Shown in pieces: positions 1-7,691 of a DNA stretch of 48,653 nt. The position numbers and the translations under genes are program-made. The DNA is from Bacteroidales bacterium (GTDB taxonomy: Bacteria > Bacteroidota > Bacteroidia > Bacteroidales > P3). The stretch is from contig JAFVCE010000023.1 of assembly GCA_017479385.1 (NCBI GenBank), positions 1-48,653 on the forward strand. Reading direction: 5' to 3'. Position 1 is the first letter of the stretch, and each line of letters opens with the position of its first letter. The notes under the pieces were generated by a model. That model had not been told where the DNA came from, did no database searches, and was given only the letters and a program-made list of their open reading frames with translations.

Positions 1-18
1 CCCCCCCCCCCCCCCCCC
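1..18. repeat. Poly-C tract at window edge
   Basis: Eighteen consecutive C residues begin the window, 29 bases beyond the sodB stop codon. A homopolymer this long at the very first base is most simply a contig or assembly edge. It could also be a real slippage-prone tract, since an 11-base C run and a 9-base G run occur elsewhere in the window. Confidence 0.6.
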
Positions 19-47
19 GACGCTATTACAGGTCGCTACCCGAAGGT

Positions 48-638
48 TTAGAGGCGGCCTTCGACCACGGGCCAATCTACCACCTGCCAGAGGGCGGCTA
101 AGTAGTCGGCGCGACGGTTCTGATAGTCGAGGTAGTAGGCGTGCTCCCACACGTCGAAGGTGAGCAACGGCTGCAGGCCGTCGGTGACGGGGTTCTCGGC
201 GTTGCGTTGTTGGGTGATGACGAGTTTGCCACTGTTGTCGGCGCTGAGCCACACCCAGCCGCTGCCAAAAAGCGAAGCCCCTTTCTGCTGGAACTCTGTT
301 TTGAAAGCCTCGACCGAGCCGAAGTCGCGCTCTATCAGCGTTCTGAGCTTCTCGCCCATTGGGCGCGGCGTGGCTGAGAACTGCTCGAAATACATGGTGT
401 GGTTGAGCACCTGGCCGGCGTTGTTGAAGAGGCCGCCCTGGGCTTTGCGCACCACCTCGCGCAGGCCGAGGCCCTCGAAGCCGCTGCCGGGCAGAGCCTT
501 GTTGAGGTTGTCGACATAGGTTTTGAGGTGCTTGCCATGGTGGAAAGCGAGGGTTTGCTGGCTGATTGCGTCGCCCAACGTGGCGTAGGGCAGTATCATC
601 ATTTGGAATTGTCCGTCGACGGGCATGATATCGTTCAT
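48..638 (-). CDS. sodB: Superoxide dismutase, Fe/Mn family
   Basis: Cytoplasmic superoxide dismutase (2 O2- + 2 H+ to H2O2 + O2), 196 aa, full length for the family. The four metal ligands are visible: H33 in AFHHGKH, H80 in QVLNHT, and D162 and H166 in the signature DVWEHAYY. Q76, just before the second ligand, is the glutamine arrangement typical of iron enzymes, but related Bacteroidales enzymes can be cambialistic, so the metal is not certain. It is monocistronic: a canonical promoter lies upstream and the next gene (antiporter) ends 112 bases away. ATG 638 gives a slightly longer N-terminus than Escherichia coli SodB; the ATG four codons in is an alternative start. Confidence 0.96.
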   Translation of the reverse strand: MNDIMPVDGQFQMMILPYATLGDAISQQTLAFHHGKHLKTYVDNLNKALPGSGFEGLGLREVVRKAQGGLFNNAGQVLNHTMYFEQFSATPRPMGEKLRTLIERDFGSVEAFKTEFQQKGASLFGSGWVWLSADNSGKLVITQQRNAENPVTDGLQPLLTFDVWEHAYYLDYQNRRADYLAALWQVVDWPVVEGRL

Positions 639-680
639 AGTATTGCTGAGTTTTGGTTATTTTAAAAAAATTTCTGGCTG

Positions 681-711
681 CAAAGTTACGAAACTTTTTG
701 CATTCGCCAAA
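681..711 (-). promoter_or_regulatory. sodB promoter (Bacteroidetes sigma-ABfr type)
   Basis: On the minus strand TTTG (708-711), a 19-base spacer and TAACTTTG (681-688) match the -33/-7 consensus of Bacteroidetes exactly. The -7 box lies 43 bases before the sodB ATG. Confidence 0.8.
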
Positions 712-750
712 ATTATTTTTCGCTCTTTGTGGTGGCCGGTGGGTGGGGTG

Positions 751-2301
751 CTACTCGGAGTCGTCGAAGAAGACGCTGTACCACGGGCGTTTAGGTGGTG
801 CCGGGGCTTCGGCAGACACTATGCCGAGGCGCTGCAGGGTGTCGTCGAGGGCCTGCTCGTTGTCGCTCAGCACCATCAGGCGGTCGCCGAGGTGCAGAAC
901 CGTCTTGCCGGTGGGCACAAAGTAGTTCTCGCCCCGCTTGACCATGATGGCCAGCGTCTGCTCGGGCAAACGGAGGTCCATAAGGCGGTTGCCACCAGCG
1001 AGCATATCGGCCGTAATCTCGATTTCGCTGGTAGCCGACTTAATCTCTTCGGGGAAATCGATGTCGAAGTCGGCCGAGGTGGTGTGGCGGCTTTCGCTGG
1101 GCGGTGCCGAAACGCCCAACCAGCGGGCCATGAGTGGCAGGGTGGTGCCTTGCACCACGAGGCTCATCAGGGTGCAGAGGAAAACGATGTTGAACATCAC
1201 GTCGCTATGCGGCACGCCGGCGGCGCGGCAGGTTATGGCAAAGATGATGGGCACTGCGCCACGCAATCCCACCCACGAAACGAAGAGGCGGTCGTTGAAG
1301 CTGTAGTTGCGAAATGGGGCAAGGCTGACGAAGACGCTCAGCGGGCGGCTGACCAATATCATCACCAAGCTGATGATGAGCCCCGGCAGCAGCACGCCCT
1401 TCATCTCGGAGGGGTTAACCAGAAGGCCCAGCGTGAGGAACATCGAGAGCTGTGCGAGCCAGGTAATGCCGTCGAAGAAGTTGCGCGTAGAGCGGCGGTG
1501 GACGAACTTGCTGTTGCCCACCACCAAGCCGGCAATATAGACTGCCAGGTAGCTATTGCCCTTGATGTAGAAAGTGGCGGCAAAAACAAAAAACGAGCCT
1601 GCCAAGACGAGTATGGGGTAGAGGGCCACGTTGTCGAGGTCGATGCGGTTGATGGTCCACACCAGCGCTTTGCCCAACAGCCATCCGGCAACAAATCCCA
1701 CCACCAACTGCACGACCAGCATAGCGATGGCGCTCCACCAGTCGGGTTGGCCGCCTTGCTGCACGAGCGTGATGAAGGTGAGCACAAGCACGTAGGCCAT
1801 GGGGTCGTTGGCGCCGCTCTCCAACTCGAGCGTGGGGCGCAGGTTGTGCTTGAGGTTCAGCCCTTTGCCACGAAGGATAGAGAAGACCGAGGCCGAGTCG
1901 GTACTGCTCATGGTGGCGGCCAGCAGCAGGCAGGGCATGAGGCTCAGGTCGAAACCGGCCCAGTGTTTCGAGATGAAGAATATCACGCCTCCGGTGGCGA
2001 GGGCGGTGATGAGCACGCCGAGGGTGGCCAGCGTTATGCCCGGGCCGAGAACAGGCTTGATGTCGGCAATCTTGGTGTCTAAACCGCCAGAGAAGAGTAT
2101 GGCGCTCAGCGCCACAGTACCCACCATGTGGGCAAGGCCTATGTTGTCGAAACGAATGCCGAGGCCGTCGCTGCCGAAGAGCATACCCACAGCCAGAAAA
2201 AGTAGCAGGGCCGGCACGCCGAAGCGGCTGCCTGCCTTGCCGGCCAGTATGCTGGCAAAGAAGAGGATGGAGAGGATGAGTAGTATGAGTTCTATCTGCA
2301 T
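751..2301 (-). CDS. nhaP2: Potassium/proton antiporter, CPA1 family
   Basis: Inner-membrane cation/proton antiporter of 516 aa. About 12 hydrophobic segments occupy residues 1-390. They are followed by a soluble RCK_C/TrkA-C domain (roughly residues 415-495) that usually senses nucleotides or ions and gates transport. Family signatures include the SNDP-like GANDPMAYVL stretch, LAVYIAGLVVGN, and SWVGLRGAVPI late in the membrane domain. The order and motifs match NhaP2/CvrA, which exports K+ (and Na+) in exchange for H+, so a role in pH and volume control is expected. The ATG at 2301 gives a hydrophobic N-terminal helix. A 14-bp palindrome at 2426-2439 lies upstream, between this gene and the lipoprotein gene. 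Confidence 0.92.
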   Translation of the reverse strand: MQIELILLILSILFFASILAGKAGSRFGVPALLLFLAVGMLFGSDGLGIRFDNIGLAHMVGTVALSAILFSGGLDTKIADIKPVLGPGITLATLGVLITALATGGVIFFISKHWAGFDLSLMPCLLLAATMSSTDSASVFSILRGKGLNLKHNLRPTLELESGANDPMAYVLVLTFITLVQQGGQPDWWSAIAMLVVQLVVGFVAGWLLGKALVWTINRIDLDNVALYPILVLAGSFFVFAATFYIKGNSYLAVYIAGLVVGNSKFVHRRSTRNFFDGITWLAQLSMFLTLGLLVNPSEMKGVLLPGLIISLVMILVSRPLSVFVSLAPFRNYSFNDRLFVSWVGLRGAVPIIFAITCRAAGVPHSDVMFNIVFLCTLMSLVVQGTTLPLMARWLGVSAPPSESRHTTSADFDIDFPEEIKSATSEIEITADMLAGGNRLMDLRLPEQTLAIMVKRGENYFVPTGKTVLHLGDRLMVLSDNEQALDDTLQRLGIVSAEAPAPPKRPWYSVFFDDSE

Positions 2302-2425
2302 GGCGGCTCGGGGGTTGGGTTACTGCTTTGGTTTTTAGCTATTTGTGTACTGGTTGTTCCTGTTACTACCCCACCCTTTGGCGGCAACTACGACCAGTTG
2401 CGCTGTCCGCTGGGGTGGGGTTCCG

Positions 2426-2439
2426 TACGTTATAACGTA
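2426..2439. promoter_or_regulatory. 14-bp palindrome upstream of antiporter
   Basis: TACGTTATAACGTA is a perfect palindrome in the 184-base gap between the lipoprotein stop and the antiporter start. Its position suits an operator, but no regulator is known for it. Confidence 0.3.
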
Positions 2440-2485
2440 AATCGCCAAGATTTATTGTGTGGCGGCCGAAAAAAAATGTTGCTGA

Positions 2486-2974
2486 CTACTCGCTGGCAAC
2501 ATGGCCGACCCAGCGGCTGGCCGCTGGGTCGTAGCAGATGTAGACTTCGTGCCCTTCTGCGGTTGAGCTGATAATCCACATAGTGAGCTCTTCGGGGTTG
2601 GTGGTCGAGAGGCCTCCTGCAACATGGGTGGGGAGGGTTGGCGACTTCATGCGACGGACGGTCATCACGTATTCTTCTCCCGTCTCGGCCAACGAGAATG
2701 TCGACGCGTTGCGCTCGCTCATTTTTGTCAACATCACTTTGCAGTGCACTTTCGAGTAGAGCAGGTGGGCTGAGGTGTAGACCCTGCCGCTTGGGGCCAC
2801 TTCGTAGTGCCCCTTCTCGACGGTGAGCTCCTCGGTAAACGGGGTCGATAGGTCGTCGGCCACCGTTGGGGCAACTGTCGCGGGTGTTGCTACAGAATCT
2901 GTTTTTTCGCAACTTGCCAGCGTTAGGGCAAAGAAGACTGCCACGAGGCTGTATTTTAATGTGTTACCTTTCAT
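2486..2974 (-). CDS. Small lipoprotein, unknown function
   Basis: Predicted outer-envelope lipoprotein of 162 aa. The N-terminus has a basic start, a hydrophobic core and the lipobox LASC about 20 residues in, so signal peptidase II cleavage and lipidation are expected. The rest is a soluble domain of about 130 residues rich in Thr, Val and Glu, ending in a short YDPAASRWVGH segment that may be a beta hairpin. I do not recognise the family. The start is taken at ATG 2974, because this places the signal peptide at the very N-terminus; an in-frame upstream ATG would add 14 polar residues. A TATGTTTG -7 box is upstream on the same strand. It runs tandem with the antiporter, but the 184-base gap suggests separate transcription. 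Confidence 0.75.
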   Translation of the reverse strand: MKGNTLKYSLVAVFFALTLASCEKTDSVATPATVAPTVADDLSTPFTEELTVEKGHYEVAPSGRVYTSAHLLYSKVHCKVMLTKMSERNASTFSLAETGEEYVMTVRRMKSPTLPTHVAGGLSTTNPEELTMWIISSTAEGHEVYICYDPAASRWVGHVASE

Positions 2975-3061
2975 AATGGTTGTTTGTGTTGTAGGGTTTG
3001 ACATTTGTGTTCTCACATCCGCGACGCGTCATAAACCGAATGCTTTTGTAATATAGTTGCA

Positions 3062-3069
3062 CAAACATA
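3062..3069 (-). promoter_or_regulatory. -7 box of lipoprotein gene promoter
   Basis: Minus-strand TATGTTTG fits TAnnTTTG and lies 87 bases before the lipoprotein ATG. No good TTTG -33 box is present at the usual spacing. Confidence 0.45.
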
Positions 3070-3217
3070 CCGCAAAGGTGAACATCAATCAGAAAAAAAA
3101 TATTGCCCCGCTGGTCACTATTATTAGACGGTGCTACGCAGACAACAATTGGCGCTCGTTGTGCCCCAGCACCACACCTTTGGTTACGCCCTGTTGCGCT
3201 GGGTTGGCGAAGAAGAC

Positions 3218-3254
3218 AGACAGCAAGCTGCGCCGTGCGCTGGGCTTGCTGTCT
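3218..3254 (-). terminator. Possible terminator of bfr-like gene
   Basis: An 11-bp perfect stem (AGACAGCAAGC / GCTTGCTGTCT) with a 15-base loop, 34 bases after the stop of the bacterioferritin-like gene on the minus strand. The following TCTTCTT stretch is only weakly T-rich. Confidence 0.4.
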
Positions 3255-3288
3255 ACGGCTGTAAGTTTTGAATTTGGCGAGACGAATA

Positions 3289-3747
3289 TTAGATGGCCAT
3301 CTTGACGAGCCAGGGTTTGGCACCGATTATTTCGATGAGGCCCAACTGTTCCTCGCTCCAATACATATCCTCTTCCTCGTCTTTGAGGTAGACTTTCATC
3401 ATGTCGAAAGTGGTCAGGTCGTCCTTAATGCCGTCCATACACTTGCGCAGCAGCTCGATGCCGTCGATAGAGACCTGGTAGTCGTATTTTAGGAACTCGA
3501 TAGGGTCGGTAAAGAGCTTCTGCTCCTGCACGGCCTCCTGCTTCAGCTCGCCACCGAGGTCGAGAAGGCGGTCGATGAACTGGTCTACAAAGCCTTGCTC
3601 TTCGGCAGCGTGTTCGAGGTACTTCTGCTCGAGTTTCTTGTAGCCGATAGAGCCGAAGATTTTGGCCTGCAATTTGTGTTGGAACGATTGTGCGTTGAGG
3701 TTGGTGACGAAGAACTGCAATGCTTCGACAGATTTCTTGTTATCCAT
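3289..3747 (-). CDS. Bacterioferritin-like protein with a degenerate diiron site
   Basis: 152-aa four-helix ferritin-like protein aligning end to end with bacterioferritin (158 aa in Escherichia coli). Against my recollection of the E. coli sequence, only two of six ferroxidase ligands remain: E50 and E124 are kept, while E18, H54, E94 and H130 are replaced by L17, F53, S93 and D127. The haem-ligand methionine (M52) is Q51. This suggests a shell that does not oxidise iron by the usual route, or a partner subunit in a mixed shell. C-terminal motifs DEEE and EEQLGLIE still mark the family. It has a canonical promoter diverging from the AraC regulator gene, which may control it. The nearby sodB is consistent with an oxidative or iron stress context. 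Confidence 0.85.
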   Translation of the reverse strand: MDNKKSVEALQFFVTNLNAQSFQHKLQAKIFGSIGYKKLEQKYLEHAAEEQGFVDQFIDRLLDLGGELKQEAVQEQKLFTDPIEFLKYDYQVSIDGIELLRKCMDGIKDDLTTFDMMKVYLKDEEEDMYWSEEQLGLIEIIGAKPWLVKMAI

Positions 3748-3799
3748 ATTACACTGTATTTTAATTGTTTATGTTTTTTCTTTCATCCATTCGAAAATG

Positions 3800-3830
3800 C
3801 AAAGATATGAATATTATGCAACACAGCAAA
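3800..3830 (-). promoter_or_regulatory. Promoter of bfr-like gene
   Basis: On the minus strand TTTG (3827-3830), 19 bases, then TATCTTTG (3800-3807): an exact -33/-7 pair 53 bases before the ATG. It diverges from the AraC-gene -7 box at 3885. Confidence 0.8.
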
Positions 3831-3884
3831 ATTCCATACAAACAAATTTATACCCCAAACAAAACAAATGTCAGAAAAATTTCG

Positions 3885-3892
3885 TATCTTTG
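3885..3892 (+). promoter_or_regulatory. -7 box of AraC-type regulator gene
   Basis: TATCTTTG matches TAnnTTTG and lies 24 bases before ATG 3917. Because it sits upstream of the in-frame codons from 3662 on, it supports the downstream ATG as the real start. Confidence 0.6.
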
Positions 3893-3916
3893 CCCCCGAG
3901 TACACAAACCGCTGCC

Positions 3917-4789
3917 ATGACGCAAGAAGTTGAGAACAAGAAATATATCGACCAGTTTGGCCCCTCGATTGGGGCCGAAGTGGTGTGTCACAAAGTTGAT
4001 TGCCAATCGGCTCTCTCGTTTGTTGCTCGCGATGGCAAAATGGCCTTCTACGCCTACACCATCGTGACCAGCGGCTCTGCCACCATTCGCTACAACGGTC
4101 GGCAACTCGTCTTGCACCGCAACGACATCTATACCTACACACCTGGCTACACCATCGACGTTGTTGACGCCTCCGACGACTACCACGCCCTGACGCTCTT
4201 TGCCAGCGAGAGCCTAACCTTCGACACCTCGCTGATGCGCAGCATGATACGTACCGCCTATTTCCCATTCGTGGCGCTCCACGACCCGCGCCTGCCACTG
4301 ACCGACACCCAAGCGGCCCTACTGCTGCGGCAGGTAGAGAACATTATGGACCATCAATATCTGCCCGCCCCCCTGCGCGGCGAAGCGCTGCGTCACCTCT
4401 ACGCCGCATTCCTACTCGACCTCCTTGCAGTGCAGGAGCACATTGCCCCCCACCGCCACTCCTCGGACCGCACCGAAGAGATTTTTATCGACTTCATCCA
4501 CCTGCTTCCGCAGCATTTCGCCGAGCATCACGACATCCCTTTCTACGCCGACCGACTCTGCATAACGCCCATCTACCTTTCGCGCGTGGTGAGGCAGGTG
4601 AGTGGCCGCACGGTGGTGGACTATATTAACCAGATGCTTCTCGGCGAGGCCTCGTGGTTGCTTCGCAGCACCGACCTCACCACCGTCCAAATTGCCGACC
4701 GCCTGCATTTCTCTTCGCAAGCCAGCTTCTGCCGTTTCTTCACTCGTCTCAGAGGGGTCAGCCCCAAGGTTTTCCGCGAGCGGGGGTGA
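3917..4789 (+). CDS. AraC-family transcriptional regulator
   Basis: 290-aa DNA-binding regulator. The N-terminal part (about residues 20-130) is a cupin-like sensor domain (HRNDIYTYTPGYTIDV segment). The C-terminal 100 residues form the double helix-turn-helix of the AraC/XylS family, with CITPIYLSRVVRQVSG in the first HTH and IADRLHFSSQASFCRFF, then GVSPKVFR, in the second. The reading frame is open from 3662, but the -7 box and a typical N-terminus (MTQEVENKKY) point to ATG 3917. It diverges from the bacterioferritin-like gene, a usual arrangement for a regulator and its target, but the ligand is unknown. Confidence 0.88.
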   Translation: MTQEVENKKYIDQFGPSIGAEVVCHKVDCQSALSFVARDGKMAFYAYTIVTSGSATIRYNGRQLVLHRNDIYTYTPGYTIDVVDASDDYHALTLFASESLTFDTSLMRSMIRTAYFPFVALHDPRLPLTDTQAALLLRQVENIMDHQYLPAPLRGEALRHLYAAFLLDLLAVQEHIAPHRHSSDRTEEIFIDFIHLLPQHFAEHHDIPFYADRLCITPIYLSRVVRQVSGRTVVDYINQMLLGEASWLLRSTDLTTVQIADRLHFSSQASFCRFFTRLRGVSPKVFRERG

Positions 4790-5116
4790 GCTTCGGCTGG
4801 CTCGCCCCGTACAACCTCTTTTTAGACTACAATAACAAGATTTAAAACTTTTTTGCTCATACTTTGCTCTGGCTTTATTGTGGGGTACTATACTGTAATT
4901 TCTTGGCCGACAACGCAGACCGAACCTCTACAATATGCCTGACGGCCATGACTTAACATTCGATATTCGTGTGCAAAGATACATTTTTTTTAATATGTGG
5001 CGAAATTATTTTCGCCATATCGCAGAAAATACGTATTTTTGCACCAAATTTACGTAGTTCGACAATAGGTGACATACCAAGAACTAACATCAGCAACATA
5101 AAAATTGAGAAGCCTT
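4790..5116. other. Intergenic region between regulator gene and dut
   Basis: AT-rich stretch without a credible gene. It carries the dut -7 box (5034-5041). It also has an isolated minus-strand TATCTTTG (4974-4981) pointing back toward the AraC gene with no minus-strand gene to serve. Confidence 0.5.
5034..5041 (+). promoter_or_regulatory. -7 box of dut operon
   Basis: TATTTTTG fits TAnnTTTG, with a near -33 element (TTCG at 5011-5014, 19 bases upstream). It lies 75 bases before the dut ATG. Confidence 0.55.
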
Positions 5117-5554
5117 ATGAAAGTCAAGTTCATAAATCGCAGTCACCATGCGCTGCCCAAGTACGAAACCGCCCTCTCGGCTGGTATGGACCTCCGCGCC
5201 TACCTGCCCGACGGCCCAATCACGCTCAAACCGTTCGAGCGTGGCCTTGTTAAGACGGGCCTCTTTATGGAACTGCCCGAAGGCTACGAGGCCCAAGTGC
5301 GCCCCCGCAGCGGTCTGGCACTGAAAAAAGGCATAACGGTGCTCAACTCGCCAGGCACCATCGACGCCGACTACCGAGGCGAGCTGTGTGTTATCCTTAT
5401 CAACCTCTCGCAGGAAGAGTTCGTCATCAACGACGGCGAGCGCATTGCCCAGATGGTTGTTGCCCGCCACGAGCAGGCCGAGGTGGTAGAGGTGCAAGAA
5501 ATCTCAGACACCGAGCGCGGCGCCGGCGGCTTCGGGCACACCGGGAAGAATTGA
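5117..5554 (+). CDS. dut: Deoxyuridine 5'-triphosphate nucleotidohydrolase (dUTPase)
   Basis: Hydrolyses dUTP to dUMP and pyrophosphate, keeping uracil out of DNA and feeding dTMP synthesis. 145 aa, standard for the homotrimeric family. All five motifs are present in order: [18 protein letters not shown], the substrate-pocket [19 protein letters not shown], and the C-terminal glycine-rich [10 protein letters not shown] that closes over the active site. ATG 5117 is chosen because motif 1 then falls at the normal distance; a TTG four codons upstream is in frame but less likely. It is the first gene of a probable operon with the NamZ-type gene (70-base gap) and the nitroreductase gene. Confidence 0.96.
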   Translation: MKVKFINRSHHALPKYETALSAGMDLRAYLPDGPITLKPFERGLVKTGLFMELPEGYEAQVRPRSGLALKKGITVLNSPGTIDADYRGELCVILINLSQEEFVINDGERIAQMVVARHEQAEVVEVQEISDTERGAGGFGHTGKN

Positions 5555-5624
5555 AAAATCGAACGAGGCCTGGCCTGTTGCAATGTCGTTGCAACCCCGC
5601 CCCCCTCCGAAACTTAAACAAGGA

Positions 5625-6794
5625 ATGAAATGTTTGGTTCATAGTTTGGCTCGGTGCTTCAAGGCAGCCCTCTGCGTTGCAATGCTGTTGCAACTCGGCT
5701 CCTGTTGCCAGGCGCAGCCGCCAGCCGCAGAGGTGGGTGCCCCACTGCGCACAGGGGCAGAGCACCTGCTGGAAATAATAAACCACCCGACCGAGAGCAC
5801 CGCCGACATTGTACAAGCCCTGCGCAGCACCCACGGTGGCGTGGCGGTGGTGGCCAACCAGACCTCAATAGTAGGCAGCACCCACTTGGTAGACACCCTG
5901 CTGGCCTGCGGCGTGAACGTTACCAAAATCTTCTGCCCCGAACACGGCTTTCGCGGCACCGCCGAGGCTGGCGCCACGGTGGCCAACAGCGTAGACCCCA
6001 CCACCGGCCTGCCCATCATTTCGCTCTATGGCAACAACAAGAAACCCACGCCGAAGCAGATGAAAGACCTCGACCTCGTTGTCTTCGACCTCCAAGACGT
6101 GGGCTGCCGTTTCTACACCTATCTCTCTACACTACACTACGTTATGGAGGCTTGCGCCGAACAAGGCACACAACTCATCGTCCTCGACCGACCCAACCCC
6201 AACGGCCACTACATCGACGGCCCAGTGCTCGACACCACCACCTGCCGCTCATTCGTCGGCTTGCATCCCGTGCCGGTGGTCTACGGCATGACCATAGGCG
6301 AATACGCGCTCATGCTCAACGGCGAACACTGGTATGCCGCCAGCCTGCCCACGGCGAACCTCATTGTGGTCGATATGCAGGGCTACCGCCGCGACAGCAT
6401 AGGCTACCACCTGCCCGTCGCCCCGTCGCCCAACCTGCGCAACGCCCACGCAGTGGCCCTCTATCCCAGCCTCTGCCTCTTCGAGGGCACGCGTTGCGGT
6501 GTGGGTCGTGGCACCGACTTCCCCTTCGAGTGGGTGACGCTCGACGGCGACACCCTCGACCTGCGCCAAGAGCCCGCCCGTTCGGCCTTCAGCCTCAAAT
6601 ACTTGATGGCCATGTATGGCCGTGCACCGAAAGGTCGGTTTTTCTTGGCAAACAACTTCTTCGACCGCTTAGCCGGAACCACCGAGCTGCGTCGCCAGAT
6701 AGAGGCCGGCATGAGCGAAGACGAAATTCGCGCCACCTGGCAACCAGCCCTCGACCACTTCGGCACCATCCGCAAACGATACCTTATTTATTAA
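5625..6794 (+). CDS. namZ: Exo-beta-N-acetylmuramidase NamZ-like lipoprotein (DUF1343)
   Basis: 389-aa exported lipoprotein: hydrophobic N-terminus with lipobox LGSC (Cys27), then a DUF1343 domain. Members of this family (NamZ) release N-acetylmuramic acid from the non-reducing end of muropeptide glycans during peptidoglycan recycling. Recognisable family blocks are VVANQTSIV, CPEHGFRG, DLQDVGCRFYTYLSTL, LDRPNPNG and GTRCGVGRGTDFPFEW. ATG 5625 puts the signal peptide at the N-terminus; the in-frame codons before it encode proline-rich sequence and are rejected. It is followed after 30 bases by the nitroreductase gene, so both are probably co-transcribed with dut. The family is well recognised; the exact substrate is inferred. 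Confidence 0.88.
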   Translation: MKCLVHSLARCFKAALCVAMLLQLGSCCQAQPPAAEVGAPLRTGAEHLLEIINHPTESTADIVQALRSTHGGVAVVANQTSIVGSTHLVDTLLACGVNVTKIFCPEHGFRGTAEAGATVANSVDPTTGLPIISLYGNNKKPTPKQMKDLDLVVFDLQDVGCRFYTYLSTLHYVMEACAEQGTQLIVLDRPNPNGHYIDGPVLDTTTCRSFVGLHPVPVVYGMTIGEYALMLNGEHWYAASLPTANLIVVDMQGYRRDSIGYHLPVAPSPNLRNAHAVALYPSLCLFEGTRCGVGRGTDFPFEWVTLDGDTLDLRQEPARSAFSLKYLMAMYGRAPKGRFFLANNFFDRLAGTTELRRQIEAGMSEDEIRATWQPALDHFGTIRKRYLIY

Positions 6795-6824
6795 CCCATA
6801 AATTTATCAAAAGTCACAAATCAC

Positions 6825-7466
6825 ATGAAACAGTCAATCCTCTTTGTAGCGGCTGCCACCCTGCTCCTCGCCACCGGTTGCTGCAACAAGCAAGACAACA
6901 CCGCCACCTCGGCCGCCGACGTGGTGATGCAGAACATCCTTAACCGCAAGAGCGTGCGCTCCTACACCGGCGACACCATTCCAGCCGCCGTGATGGAGAA
7001 CCTGCTGCGCGCCGCCCAAGCTGCCCCCAGCGCCGTCGACCGCCGTCCGTGGAGCCTCGTGGTGCTGACCGACAAGAGCCAGTATGCCACCGTCTTCGAA
7101 GGCAACTTCAATATGCAGAAATACATGGAGAGCGGTGCCGTCGTCGTGCTTTGTGCCGACACCACCTTCACCGCCCCCACGCGCGACAACCCCGACGGCC
7201 CGGCCGTGGTGCAGATTAACTCGATGTGGCGCGACGACCTCGGTGCCGCCACCGAAAACCTGCTCTTGGCCGCCGAAGCCTACGGCCTGGGCGCCTGCTG
7301 GACCGCCTGCTACCCATACCACGACCGCATGGACCCCGTCAAGAACGCCCTCGGCCTGCCACCAACCGTGGTGCCCTACGCCGTGGTCTCTATCGGGTAC
7401 CCCTCGGCCGAAAACCAACCCAAAGACAAGTGGGACCCCGCCCGAGTGCACTACGAGCGCTGGTAA
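6825..7466 (+). CDS. Nitroreductase-family lipoprotein
   Basis: 213-aa FMN-dependent nitroreductase-family protein. The cofactor-binding NRKSVRSYTG block is near residues 39-48, and AAPSAVDRRPW and YGLGACWTACYPY correspond to the usual flavin and dimer contacts. Unlike most of the family it begins with a lipoprotein signal (LLATGC, Cys19), so it should be exported and anchored, presumably in the periplasmic space. FMN loading there would be unusual. Such lipoprotein nitroreductases do recur in Bacteroidetes, but their substrates are unknown. Last gene of the likely dut-namZ operon; a dispersed repeat (R1) follows 29 bases after the stop. Confidence 0.85.
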   Translation: MKQSILFVAAATLLLATGCCNKQDNTATSAADVVMQNILNRKSVRSYTGDTIPAAVMENLLRAAQAAPSAVDRRPWSLVVLTDKSQYATVFEGNFNMQKYMESGAVVVLCADTTFTAPTRDNPDGPAVVQINSMWRDDLGAATENLLLAAEAYGLGACWTACYPYHDRMDPVKNALGLPPTVVPYAVVSIGYPSAENQPKDKWDPARVHYERW

Positions 7467-7494
7467 CTCCCTGTCAGATAGGCTTCATACGGCT

Positions 7495-7546
7495 CAAAGA
7501 GGGGTTAGGGTCGTATTGAGGTCGAATAAGGCTTGATAATCAGGCA
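7495..7546 (+). repeat. Dispersed intergenic repeat, copy R1
   Basis: Shares the core AGAGGGGTTAGGGTCGTATT and the following GAGGTCGAATAAGGCTTGAT with R2, and slightly diverged forms with R3 and R4. It lies between the nitroreductase and tolC genes. Confidence 0.8.
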
Positions 7547-7652
7547 CTAAAAATAGACAATCTGCTATCGGTTCGCCCTGCTCTGTGGCCGTTTCGGTTG
7601 CCGAACAGGGCGTTTCGGTTGCTTCATGCCGCGGCATTCGGGCGACAATAAG

Positions 7653-7660
7653 TAATTTTG
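7653..7660 (+). promoter_or_regulatory. -7 box of tolC export operon
   Basis: TAATTTTG fits TAnnTTTG and lies 31 bases before the tolC-like ATG. A G/C-rich stem (CGCCCTG ... CAGGGCG, about 7583-7612) and a 12-base direct repeat (CGTTTCGGTTGC) stand just upstream and could be regulatory. Confidence 0.55.
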
Positions 7661-7691
7661 CACCCGAATTCATATCACGCATACCACCGCC

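Larger units (their letters stand above)
2975..3288. other. Intergenic region between lipoprotein gene and bfr-like gene
   Basis: Holds the leader and promoter of the lipoprotein gene (minus-strand TATGTTTG at 3062-3069). It also holds an inverted repeat, AGACAGCAAGC (3218-3228) with GCTTGCTGTCT (3244-3254), just past the stop codon of the bacterioferritin-like gene. That hairpin could end its transcript, though the T-tract after it on the minus strand is weak. No convincing gene is seen here. Confidence 0.5.

Noticed and set aside
625-2082. Long plus-strand open frame opposite the K+/H+ antiporter gene
   Set aside because: It is antisense to a clearly conserved gene, rich in His, Gln and Glu as expected from GC-rich complementary codons, and has no domain or start signal.
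5654-6943. 429-codon plus-strand frame overlapping the NamZ and nitroreductase genes
   Set aside because: Arg/Pro/His-rich composition typical of a shifted frame over GC-rich genes; both overlapped genes are conserved.
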